Assembly (NCBI GenBank): GCA_963741055.1
Contig: CAVUGU010000010.1
Span: 124,001 to 188,000 of the forward strand
Reading direction: 5' to 3'
DNA: 64,000 nt
DNA from: Bog-756 sp963741055
GTDB taxonomy: Bacteria; Actinomycetota; Acidimicrobiia; Acidimicrobiales; RAAP-2
Position 1 is the first letter of the stretch. Each line of letters opens with the position of its first letter. The notes below the pieces were generated by a model. The model had not been told where the DNA came from. It saw only the letters and a program-made list of their open reading frames with translations, and made no database searches. Of the stretch, positions 36,737 through 45,726 are shown one piece after another. The position numbers and the translations under genes were made by a program.

Positions 36737-38643
36737 GGCGAGCAGGCGCTGGAGCTGAAGGTGCTCCCCGAATCCTGTCCGTTGAAGGTGTCGCCGGAGG
36801 CGGCGGCGTTGGCTTCGCCCGAGGTCCACTGGCTCTGGTTCAGGGTGTTGCCCTGGGCGAATCCCACGAACTGCCAGGATGCGCCCCCGCCGGCGCAGTA
36901 CTCGTTGTTGGCAAAGAGGTTGTTCTGATGGTTGGAGATGTTGTTGGGCACCGTGTAGCCGCCGTAGGGGTAGGAGGCTCCCGAAGGCCACCCCCCGTTG
37001 TGGGTCGAGGAGGGCGTGGTGCCCGGTTCACTGAACAGGCCGTTGTAGCCGCACATGTTCGAGCTGACGCAGTCGGCACCGATGTCGCTCGGCGTGAAGT
37101 CGAACAGGTTGTTGCTCACCGAGATGTTCTGCGCCTTCCACCGACAGTTGTCGACGTAGTCCGGAGTGTTGGTGGTCTTCCCGTTCGGGATGTTGGAGGC
37201 GCACGACGACAAGGTGTAGGTACTCGGTGCGATCAGGGTGCACATCGAGTCGTTGGTGATGCCACAGGCACGGTTCGAGTTCTCGTAGATGGCCACGCCA
37301 CCCCAGTTGTCCACGAAGGCGTTGCTCGAGATGCTGAACGAGGCGCCGTAGGCGCCCGACACCCGGCTGTCGCTGCCGGACTCGGAGATGTAGAGGCCCG
37401 GGTCGGGGAACCCACCGAGCGCCGGGGAGGGTCCCTGGCCCCAGGCGTTGTCGACGAAGCCGTTGTCGGTGATCGAGGCGTTGTAGCTGACCTCGTAGAT
37501 GATGCCCTCGGCCCAGTTGTTGGCGATGTAGTTGCCCGAGATGTTGAACCCGGAGTTGTCGGTGTCCGCCCAGATCCCGACGAAGCCGTTGTCATGGACC
37601 CAGTTGTTGGTCACCGTGCCCCCGGCGGTGGCCCAGAACTTCCCACCGCCCGAGCAGCCACAGGTCACCTGCGGGTCGGCGATCGTCCCGGTCGGATCGC
37701 TGGTCGTCGCCACGTTCCCGGTGGTCACGTCGAAGGTGAACTCGGTGCTCGAGTGGACCGCCGCGATCGTCCAGGTGCCGTTCAGCGCGGAGTCGGAGAG
37801 GTTGGCGCACCAGGAGAAGGTGCAGCCTCCGGTGGCTCCGACGATGATCGTGCCCCCGGCATGGAGGTTGACCGGGGCCTTGGTGTCGATCGTGGCCACG
37901 TTGCCGGTCACCGAATAGGACTTGAGGTAGGCCCCCTGGTCATAGGTCCCGTTGGTGTCGTTCTTGCTGATCTCGTTGCCGGTGAGCGTGACGTTCGACG
38001 CGCCACCGAAGCTGCTGAAGCCGTACTCGTCGTTGCCCGAGAGGCAGTTGGACTCGACCACATCGCCGGTCCCGAGGCCCACACCGGCCCCGCCGTTGTT
38101 GATCACCGTGTCGTACTCGACCGTCCAGTTGGCGCCGCCATCGTGGTTGACGACCATCTGACCGTCGGGTGCGACGAAGTTCTCGATGGTCAGGTACTCG
38201 ATGGTCACGCCGGTCGAGGTGCCGTCGAACGCCGACTGGTTGATCCCCTCACCGTTCAGGATGGCTCCCGGAGCCCCGATGAAGGTGTCCCCGTTCTGCG
38301 GTTGGAACTGGCCGTACTGCGAGCTCCCGAGCGTGTGGGTCCCCGACGCCAGGTAGTAGGTCGTGTTGGGTCTGCTGGAGTCCGACTGGTTGTCGCCAGC
38401 CGCAAGCGTGACCGCTCCAGCCGGTGCCGACGAGGGACCAACCAGCGCCGAGGAGTCAGCGCCGCCGCTGCACAACTGGGTGCCGGCCGGAGGGGACGTG
38501 GGGGCGGTGACATTGACCTCGGACCGCGACCGCACACCCACCTCGCTCCGGGATGGTATGGCGATGAACGCGACCACACCGGCTACGACGACCGCGACGA
38601 CGACAGCGACGGCCACGACCACCCGCGGACCCCGCCCGCGCAC
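36727..38643 (-). CDS. Secreted beta-helix surface protein C, core only
   Basis: Third paralogue and the only one with an open frame throughout its core, 638 residues. A different N-terminal anchor (VVVAVAVVVAVVVAGVVAFI) precedes the same core from NVTAPTSPPAG (about residue 43) to SSSACSPKR, stop. The stop falls exactly where A and B enter the Thr/Pro linker, so stalk and repeat domain are absent. GTG 38643 is the in-frame start; ATG 38666 in the neighbouring frame (MREEPAPP...) resembles the MRE starts of A and B, so a frameshift at the very N terminus is possible. Beta-helix turns (ITDNGFVDNAWG, ISSNAFVDNWGG) are well preserved. Confidence 0.82.
   Translation of the reverse strand: MRGRGPRVVVAVAVVVAVVVAGVVAFIAIPSRSEVGVRSRSEVNVTAPTSPPAGTQLCSGGADSSALVGPSSAPAGAVTLAAGDNQSDSSRPNTTYYLASGTHTLGSSQYGQFQPQNGDTFIGAPGAILNGEGINQSAFDGTSTGVTIEYLTIENFVAPDGQMVVNHDGGANWTVEYDTVINNGGAGVGLGTGDVVESNCLSGNDEYGFSSFGGASNVTLTGNEISKNDTNGTYDQGAYLKSYSVTGNVATIDTKAPVNLHAGGTIIVGATGGCTFSWCANLSDSALNGTWTIAAVHSSTEFTFDVTTGNVATTSDPTGTIADPQVTCGCSGGGKFWATAGGTVTNNWVHDNGFVGIWADTDNSGFNISGNYIANNWAEGIIYEVSYNASITDNGFVDNAWGQGPSPALGGFPDPGLYISESGSDSRVSGAYGASFSISSNAFVDNWGGVAIYENSNRACGITNDSMCTLIAPSTYTLSSCASNIPNGKTTNTPDYVDNCRWKAQNISVSNNLFDFTPSDIGADCVSSNMCGYNGLFSEPGTTPSSTHNGGWPSGASYPYGGYTVPNNISNHQNNLFANNEYCAGGGASWQFVGFAQGNTLNQSQWTSGEANAAASGDTFNGQDSGSTFSSSACSPKR
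36737..38525 (-). repeat. Long direct repeat, copy C of the beta-helix core
   Basis: Shares the core with copies A and B but diverges abruptly at both ends: before NVTAP and after ACSP. The sharp borders suggest that the core moves as a recombination unit. Confidence 0.85.
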
Positions 38644-38936
38644 GGCGGGGCCGGCTCTTCGCGCATCGACTCGATCGGGGCCGACATGTCAGCGAGCGGA
38701 CGGCGTTCGGCACGCTCGGCGACCACTGGGCGAGGCAGTCCCCGACCCGGCGCCCACGTCGCGTCGAAGGCGAAGCATCTCACTGCGCGTCGTCACATCG
38801 TTATCGTTGCTCAGACGTTGCGAGACGTGCTCATCGCTCTGCCGCGGTGAATGCGCCTGATATCGTCGTGGTGCCGACATCAGTGCTCCGGGCCACCGAG
38901 TGCCGGTTCCGACCAAAAGGGTGCTCGGGGTTGGAC

Positions 38937-40230
38937 ATGGCGGAGGCTGATTCCGATACGCGATGAGACGATCGCCATTCACGGCGGCTACGACGCCGAC
39001 CGGACGCGGGCAGTGGCCGTGCCCATCTATCAGACCGTCGCCCACGAGTTCACCGACGCCGATCACGCCGCGGCTGTTTTCGACCTCGCCCAGCCGGGCT
39101 TTCACTACAACCGGATCAACAACCCCACAGTCGAAGTCCTCGAGAAGAGGATGGCTGCTCTGGAAGGTGGGGTCGGTGCCGTCGCACTCGCTTCGGGCAT
39201 GGCTGCGATCCGCTACGCCATTCGGAACATCACCATCGCAGGACGGAGCGTGGTCACGACGCCCCAGCTCTATGGCGCGACCTACACGCTTTTTGCCCAT
39301 CTTCTGCCGGAGGAAGGTGTAACCGTCCGTTTCGCGCCGGACGATCGTCCCGAATCGATCGGCGCGCTCATCGACGAGACGACTGCGGCTGTGTTCTGCG
39401 AGTCGATCGGGAACCCCGCGGGAAACATCGTCGATCTTCCGGCCGTCTGTGACGTCGCACACGCCCACGGTGTACCGGTCGTGGTGGACAACACGGTGGC
39501 CACACCCATGACCTTGAAGCCCTTCGAGCACGGAGCTGACATCGTCGTTCATTCGCTGACAAAGTTCGTCGGGGGCCACGGCACGACCCTCGGAGGGATG
39601 GTGGTCGACAGCGGGCGCTTTCCGTGGGCGGAGCATTCTGAGCGCTTTCCGATGCTCAGCCGTCCCGAGCCCTCGTTCCATGGGGTCATCTATACGCGCG
39701 ACTTCGCCGACAGGCCGTTCATCGTACGGTGTCGGACTGTCGGGCTTCGCAACGACGGTGCGACCCTGTCGCCGTTCAACGCATTTCTCCTCCTCCAGGG
39801 CTTGGAGACACTCTCGGTGCGCCTGGAGCGCCAGCACGCGAACACCGAGGCGGTGGCGAGATGGTTGAGTGAGGATTCGCGGGTCGCGTGGGTCAGCTGG
39901 TCGGGCTTCGCCGATCACCCGCACCACGCATTGGGATCGTCGCTCCTCGGGGGTCGATATCCCTCGATCCTCACATTCGGAGTGGTCGGCGGATACGAGG
40001 CGGGCATCCGATTCTTCAACGCTGTCGATCTGTTCACACGCCTTGTGAACATGGGAGACGCGAAATCGATCGTGAGCCACCCGGCGTCCACGACACATCG
40101 ACAGCTCACGCCTGCCGAGCTCGACGCGGCACGCGTCACGCCCGACATGATTCGTCTTTCCCTGGGCATCGAACACATCGATGACCTCATCGACGATCTC
40201 GATCAGGCTCTTGGCGCCGCGGTGTCTTAG
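38937..40230 (+). CDS. MetY-like PLP-dependent sulfhydrylase (O-acyl-homoserine type; N-terminal frameshift likely)
   Basis: Cys/Met-metabolism PLP fold. Seen: AIHGGYDADRTRAVAVPIYQ, YNRINNPTVEVLEKRMAALE, the Schiff-base Lys in VHSLTKFVGGHGTTLGG, and the MetY-type VNMGDAKSIVSHPASTTHRQ. ~430 residues. Known relatives make homocysteine from O-acetylhomoserine and sulfide. In the main frame no good start lies next to the conserved N terminus; ATG 38937 (MAEADSDTR) joins it if one base is missing near 38,969. Convergent with the hydrolase gene. With a MetA-family enzyme nearby it could serve ordinary methionine synthesis, but its setting is an exopolysaccharide locus. Confidence 0.85.
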
Positions 40231-40291
40231 CGTCGGGACCGTCGGGTCGCACCAAGCACTGCGAGCGGCTCACCGATGTTCTCGCAGCAGA

Positions 40292-42082
40292 TCACTCCTC
40301 CTCCGCGGCGGCGGCAAGACAGGTCAGGCAGGGGTTCCCAGTGTGCTCGTGGCTGCCGACCGCTGCGTGCGATCGGGTGAGCACGAAATCCGAGACGAGG
40401 TCTGCCACCTGCTGCCGTTGGTTCGCGATCAGGAGCTCGTGGTGCAGATCCGGGAAAATTTGCAGGTTGACCGATCCCCGTCGCGAGAGGCGCCGTAGCT
40501 TGTGTGGTGCGATGCCGTAGCGAATGGGGCGGCTCTCGAACTCGCCGCAGATGGCGAGTACATGGGTGCCCTGCCGGTCCAGATCGGGAAGCCATGCCCC
40601 CGATCGACGCTTGGGCGCACCGAGCATCCGCACCCACCAGGCCAGCTGAGGGAAGCGGGTTCGAAGCGAGGACAGCCGGCCGCCCTCCCGAAACGCATCG
40701 GGGACCGAGTCCTTGGCGAAGACGATCCGTCGCCGGGGGTCGAGGGGCTTTCCCTCTCGCTTCTCCGGCGGTACGAAGGTGATACTGGGATTGATCGCCA
40801 CCGCACCGCGTGGTCGAAGCCCGAATGCACTGTCGAGCGCCTGACAGCCCGACGAGCACAGCCCGACCAGGATCACGTTGCTCGGATCCTCGGGCGCTAC
40901 GCACTCGGCCGCCTCCCGGACGTCGTCGAACGCCTCGGGCTTGAGAGGAAACCACCTCTCGTGTCCGATGTCGCGGCTCGGGCTGTCGCCCAATCCACTC
41001 AGGTCCAACCGAAAAGAGCGGACGCCCTGGTACGCCCACTGGCGCGACAGCTCGACCCAGAGGCGGTTGGGGCCGACACCGGGCTGGTTGGCGACGCTGA
41101 GGAAGATGACGGTCGGAGCGTCCGAGAGGGAAGCGGTCGGCTCCGAAAGGACTCCGAAGAGCCCTGCCGGGGGAACCTCGACGAAGCTCTCCCGGACAGA
41201 GGGGCCGAGGGGGCTCGTGCCCACGACCGCGGTGGCGTTACCCGATGGCGCTCGGACCGGCTGTGGTCGGCCTCGGGCGCCCGCGGTCAGCCATGTCACG
41301 ATCTTCTTCACCGCCAGCACCGGAGGCTCCTGATGGGGCGAACCTCTGTCCATCAGCTCGGGCTGACCCGTCGCCTCACCGCGTTCGGCCACCTCGCCGG
41401 CAATCGACGCCTCCGCGAAGATGGGCGCTTCGAATCGATCGGATCGGACGAGCGTGAGTACGCGGCGGGCAAAGGGTCGCGGGAGCTTTGCAACGTCCAG
41501 CGTTCGAAGCTCCGACACCGTGGCGGCGTCGTAGATCATCCCTGAAGTCTCCAAGGAGCCATCGGTGAGGAGGGGTGTCACGTCGATGTCCGCGGTCAAT
41601 AGGGAGTACAGCGCCGACTCCTCGCGGAGGAACGCACGGCCCGACACGCACGGGTCCCAGAGCACGAGCTGGTCGAAAGCGGCGCCGGACGCCGAGACGG
41701 TGGTCGCCAGCAGCGAGCCGATCCGCATGCCCACGGCCGAAAGGTCCACGTTCCCCATCTCGCGAAGCAGCTGCACCGCGTCGCGAACCGTCGCCAGCCA
41801 CGACTCGACTCGGTTCGGGTCAAGGTTGTCACCAGCCGAGTTGCCGGTGCCGTCGTAGTCGAAGCGCAGCACCGAGAAGCCCGCGTCAGCGAGCGATTCG
41901 GCCAGCAACCGAAGGGCGTAATGACCCTGGAGGTAATCGCGCCCAATTGGCGGGCAGACGAGCACCCCGCCGCGGGATACCCCGCCGGGCGGAAGGTGGA
42001 GCCAGCCAAACGCCGGTCGCTCCTTCTCCCCGAACCAAATGGGCTGCGCCCCGATCACGTCATCCCCGCTGAGGCCCTGCAT
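40292..42082 (-). CDS. Protein with two tandem alpha/beta-hydrolase domains
   Basis: 596 residues. Domain one (about 20-290) has GGVLVCPPIGRDYLQGHYAL, LRFDYDGTGNSAGDN and a nucleophile region near VGMRIGSLLAT; domain two (about 320-560) has FRLDLSGLGDSPSRD, a GLCSSGCQAL nucleophile elbow, and a C-terminal FPDLHHELL with a candidate catalytic His. The layout recalls the two separate exosortase-linked hydrolases (hydr1/hydr2) found in exopolysaccharide loci, here on one chain. The first domain's elbow lacks a clear GxSxG Ser (MRIGS). ATG 42082 overlaps the ligase end by 23 nt. Substrate unknown; probably an acyl or thioester intermediate of this block. Confidence 0.75.
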   Translation of the reverse strand: MQGLSGDDVIGAQPIWFGEKERPAFGWLHLPPGGVSRGGVLVCPPIGRDYLQGHYALRLLAESLADAGFSVLRFDYDGTGNSAGDNLDPNRVESWLATVRDAVQLLREMGNVDLSAVGMRIGSLLATTVSASGAAFDQLVLWDPCVSGRAFLREESALYSLLTADIDVTPLLTDGSLETSGMIYDAATVSELRTLDVAKLPRPFARRVLTLVRSDRFEAPIFAEASIAGEVAERGEATGQPELMDRGSPHQEPPVLAVKKIVTWLTAGARGRPQPVRAPSGNATAVVGTSPLGPSVRESFVEVPPAGLFGVLSEPTASLSDAPTVIFLSVANQPGVGPNRLWVELSRQWAYQGVRSFRLDLSGLGDSPSRDIGHERWFPLKPEAFDDVREAAECVAPEDPSNVILVGLCSSGCQALDSAFGLRPRGAVAINPSITFVPPEKREGKPLDPRRRIVFAKDSVPDAFREGGRLSSLRTRFPQLAWWVRMLGAPKRRSGAWLPDLDRQGTHVLAICGEFESRPIRYGIAPHKLRRLSRRGSVNLQIFPDLHHELLIANQRQQVADLVSDFVLTRSHAAVGSHEHTGNPCLTCLAAAAEEE

Positions 42083-43677
42083 CGGATTGGCCCCGGCCGG
42101 CTCCGTACATCGCACGAAGGCGGCCCCTGTCAACCTTTCCAGCGGAGCTCATCGGCAGTCCTTCGACGACGATGCACACGTCGTCCGGCAACATCGTCGC
42201 CGGTAGATACTGGCGGGCGGCGGCAAGGATGGCGCGAGCACTGGTCGATGCGTCGGTCTCCACGAACGCCGTGATCCGGACGCCCTTTTCGGATGGCGCT
42301 TCGATGCACTCGGCCCTCATCACATGCTCGATCGACTGCATCGCCTTCGCGATCTCCACCAGCGAGATCCGCACGCCACGGCGCTTGATCACGTCGTCAC
42401 TGCGGAACATGTACACGTAGCGCCCGCGCTCGTCGCGGTACATGAGGTCGCCCGGTCTTATAGAGCACTTCACCCGGAATCACGTCGGAGCGGAGCACGC
42501 TGCGGGTCAGCCGCGGATCGCCCCAGTACCCGTTCATCAGCTGGTTCCCACCGATGTACAGCTCACCGACGGTGTGTGCCTGCTCGAGCACGGTGCCGTC
42601 CGGAGCCACGAGGTGAAAACTGACACCAGGATGGGGGACACCAACGGGGATGCGATCCTCGGCGAGATCTTCTCGGGTGATCTCGTAGGTCGTCACTTCG
42701 ACCGTCGTCTCGGTCGGACCGTATCGATTGAATATCCGAAGGGAGGGTCGAATCTGCCACAGACGACCGAGGTCCTTCGCCAGGGACTCCTCGCCCCCGA
42801 GCCCGAGGGTCTGCAGTTGGCTGTCCCCAAGTCGCTCACACTCCGGAGATGACAGCAGTAGGCGGAGGTAGCTGGGCGAGAAGCCGGTATGGGTGATCTG
42901 GTCCTCACGCAGAGCTCGGAAAAAGCGGCGAAGGAACAGCAGATCCTCCCGACGCGGTATGACGAGCGACCCCCCGGCTGCCAACGTAGAGAACGCCGTG
43001 CCGTACGACCCGTCGAAGTGGAAGGGCGACACGCACAGAGTGCGGGTGCCCTCGTCGAGCCCGATCGATCCCGCCGCGCACACCACAGCCCATCGAAAGG
43101 CCATTTCGGAGATGCACACGCCCTTTGGCATCCCCGTCGTGCCGGAGGTGTAGATCACGTACGCGTCACGCCCTCCGTCAGTAGCGCGGGGAGGAGGTGT
43201 TTCGGCGGCGGTGGGGAGCGCCGTTACCTCCGCCTGTATCCCGCCGTCCCCGCCGATGCGACGCACGGTGAGCTCGTGGTCGGACCCCAAGTCGAGAAGC
43301 CAAGTGGCGTTGCTGTCCTTGACGATCGTCGCCCTGCGCGGTGGCGGGTCATCGGTGGCGATAGGGATGAACGGCGACCCGAGCCACAGGCACGCCAGTG
43401 CGGCGATCACGAACTGGGCCGAGTTGGGGATGGACACCGCGACCCTGTCGCCTTCGTGCACCCCGACTTGAGCAAGGCCGGAAGCGGTGGCCGCCACACG
43501 TTCGGCCAGGTCGGCATACGAGAGCGACTCGTCATCGTCCTTCACCGCGAGCTGACGCGGACGAGCCTCGGCATGTTGGAGCATCGCCTCCAACAGGCTC
43601 GTCTCGAAGGCGTCGCTCCGACCGAGGACGGAGCTCGCCCTGTCGGGGAGATCAGGGAGATACGTTGTGCCGGTCAT
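42060..43677 (-). CDS. AMP-forming acyl/aminoacyl ligase (one frameshift)
   Basis: Adenylate-forming enzyme of ~539 residues: AYVIYTSGTTGMPKG (P-loop), FNRYGPTETTVE, GELYIGGNQLMNGYW, YKTGDLMYRDERGRYV, RSDDVIKRRGVRISLVEI and the C-terminal catalytic Lys in SSAGKVDRGRL. One extra G near 42,455 shifts the frame in the TGD motif. Resembles stand-alone NRPS-type A domains and exosortase-associated ligases; no carrier-protein domain is fused and none fits in the neighbouring gaps. ATG 43677 overlaps the MetA-like gene by 26 nt. Substrate not predictable by eye. Confidence 0.85.
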
Positions 43678-44707
43678 CGTCCTCGGACGTAGCAAGGTCG
43701 TTTCGTTCACGCTCGCGATCCGTCTCGGATCCATGGTCGAGGCCGCAGCGACGGCCGGCATCGATTACCCAATTCGCGAACAGCTGGGATGCCGTGTCCT
43801 GCCAGTCGGCACGGATGTACGAGCACATGGGGCGGAAGGGGAAGGGACTGACCTCGACCACCGGCTGCGCGCATTGGTGCACGCGGCGGAGTGCGAGCAG
43901 GCGCTCCTCGCCAGCCCGGTCGAGATACCCCACCGGGATCTCCGGATAGTCCGAGGCCGTACCCTGCAGATATTCGTTGACGTCCCGCCTGTACTCCCGG
44001 AGCAGTGTCGTCGACGAATACTCGGGATGTCCCTGCAGAAGCACCAGCAGCCTCCCCGACTCCTCACGCGTGGCGACGGTCCAGCCCGAATCCGCCGATG
44101 CGACGAGGATGTCGTACCCATGGCGCAACAAATCCTCGGAGGAGATGTCGTTGAAGCGAGAGTGAGGGAGCGAGACAGAGGCACCCAGTCGCCTCATGAG
44201 GAAATGGGATCGATCGACCTCCTGCTCGAACACTCCACATCTCTTGGAAGGAAGTGGGATCCGCTCGATTCCATGAAGTGCGACGGCCGCCGCGTGGGAT
44301 GCCAAGCACGAAAGCAGAGTGGAGGGCACCCGTTCGCAAGCCCACTTGATGAGCTTGGCAAGGTCACCCCAGAACGGCTCGAGGGTGATGTCGGTCACGG
44401 TAGGCCTCGCCCCGGTCACGAACAGCGCGTCCGGCGGCTCATCGTAGAGAGCGTGCAGGTCTTCGTAACGAAGAAGCGGTGAGCTGGGTGATGCCTGCTC
44501 CGTGCCGAGATGAGGAAGGCGATACCCACGGACCTCGATGGGAAGGCCCTCTGCTCCTGCGTGCACCAGGCTCAGCAATCGCCGAGTGGTCGCGTCGAAC
44601 GCGGCATCCGGCATGTTGTTCACGATGCCGATGGTGAGCGCCCTCGATGGGCAGGTGTCGCGGTGATCGATCTGCCGTGCGAGTTTCGTCTTCTGGGATG
44701 CGGCCAT
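43652..44707 (-). CDS. metA: MetA-family homoserine O-acyltransferase
   Basis: Transfers an acyl group from acyl-CoA to homoserine or a similar amino acid. 351 residues. Catalytic residues align with E. coli MetA in identity and spacing: Cys134 (LLSCLASH), His227 and Glu229 (GHPEYS), the Cys-His gap being 93 residues as in the E. coli enzyme; LTIGIVNNMPDAAF is the family N terminus. ATG 44707 has GAGGGG 6 nt upstream, better than GTG 44731. Coupled to the ligase gene. Acyl donor (acetyl or succinyl) not determinable from what I can see. Confidence 0.87.
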   Translation of the reverse strand: MAASQKTKLARQIDHRDTCPSRALTIGIVNNMPDAAFDATTRRLLSLVHAGAEGLPIEVRGYRLPHLGTEQASPSSPLLRYEDLHALYDEPPDALFVTGARPTVTDITLEPFWGDLAKLIKWACERVPSTLLSCLASHAAAVALHGIERIPLPSKRCGVFEQEVDRSHFLMRRLGASVSLPHSRFNDISSEDLLRHGYDILVASADSGWTVATREESGRLLVLLQGHPEYSSTTLLREYRRDVNEYLQGTASDYPEIPVGYLDRAGEERLLALRRVHQCAQPVVEVSPFPFRPMCSYIRADWQDTASQLFANWVIDAGRRCGLDHGSETDRERERNDLATSEDDDRHNVSP

Positions 44708-44731
44708 CCTGGTCCCCTCGAGGCCGGTCAC

Positions 44732-44861
44732 CTTCTACCGAGTCATTGGAGAAATATCCCTGATAAGAGGGGCAACAGCGCCCCCCAAATACACCTCGTC
44801 GAATCCCCGCCGCTGGTCACAGGGGTACTGGTACCGCGCCGCCTCGAACCCCGCAGCTCCG
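44732..44861. other. Short intergenic gap
   Basis: No gene; too short for a carrier protein, which was looked for because of the adjacent ligase. Confidence 0.5.
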
Positions 44862-45726
44862 CTACTCGATCCGACCCACCGCGACGATGCCGAAGCTGTT
44901 GTCGAGGCACATCCGCTCACCCACCGTCTGGACGAGCGAGCTCTGGTTCGACCAGTACTTGAGGACGTCGACGGTCTCGAACTGCTTGCCCAGCAGCTCG
45001 TGGACAGCCTCCTCGTCGACTCCGTCACGCACGACGTGGTATTCGATCATGTCGGAGGGGTTCTCCTCGTCATAGACACCACGGACTCGTCGAAACTGCG
45101 TGGCGAGACCGCGCCTCAGGCTGCCCTGGCGCAGGCGCCACAGTAAATAGCCCAATCGATTCAGGCGTAGGGCAAAGCCGTTCATCCGCGAGTACCACAA
45201 CGGTTCCTGCAAGATGACAACGGCCCCGCCCGGTCGTATCCGGCTCGACGAGATCGTGCAGGGCGCCGAGGTAGTCAGGAATGTGGTGGAGCACCGAGAC
45301 GCACGCGGCAATGGAATAATCCTCGCCGAGGTCGCCGAAGGATCCATCTGGCGTGTACAGAGACCGAAACAGCGGATTGCTCGCAAACAGAGCATTGAGC
45401 CGGTCGACTGACGGCTTTGACATCTCAAGTGCCGTGACTCGACATCCCGCCGCAAGCATCGGCTCGGTGAACCCACCGTGTCCTGCACCGATCTCGACGA
45501 CATCCAGTGGGAGGCCGGCTTCGGACACCTCAGTCACCGCATGGCGCAGGGCGCTGACCAAGCGGTCGTAGAGGTCCCGGTGGGCGAGGTGCGGGCTTCC
45601 TTCCCGGTAATCCACCCCCGAGTGGTAGAAGGACTCCTGGAAGTTCGCTGGCTCGTCATCGCCGGTGCCGCTCGCGAACAGGCTCCGATCGGAACCGTTG
45701 CGGGCTCTGTTGATGGAATTGGTCAC
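44862..45726 (-). CDS. Class I SAM-dependent methyltransferase (one frameshift)
   Basis: ~288 residues. SAM motif VVEIGAGHGGFTEPMLAAGC near residue 85, followed by VTALEMSKPSVDRL, the acidic DYSIAACVSVLHHIPD and, after a frame change near 45,235, GGAVVILQEPLWYSR. The C-terminal half (MNGFALRLNRLGYLLWRLRQ) is basic and partly hydrophobic, suggesting membrane association. GTG 45726 overlaps the glycosyltransferase stop as GTGA, so it is read from the same mRNA. Acceptor unknown: sugar O-methylation or a small molecule of the adjacent block. Confidence 0.8.

Noticed and set aside
44732..44861. Possible acyl-carrier protein next to the AMP ligase
   Set aside because: The gap is only 130 bp and contains no DSL-type motif; none was found in the other small gaps of the block.
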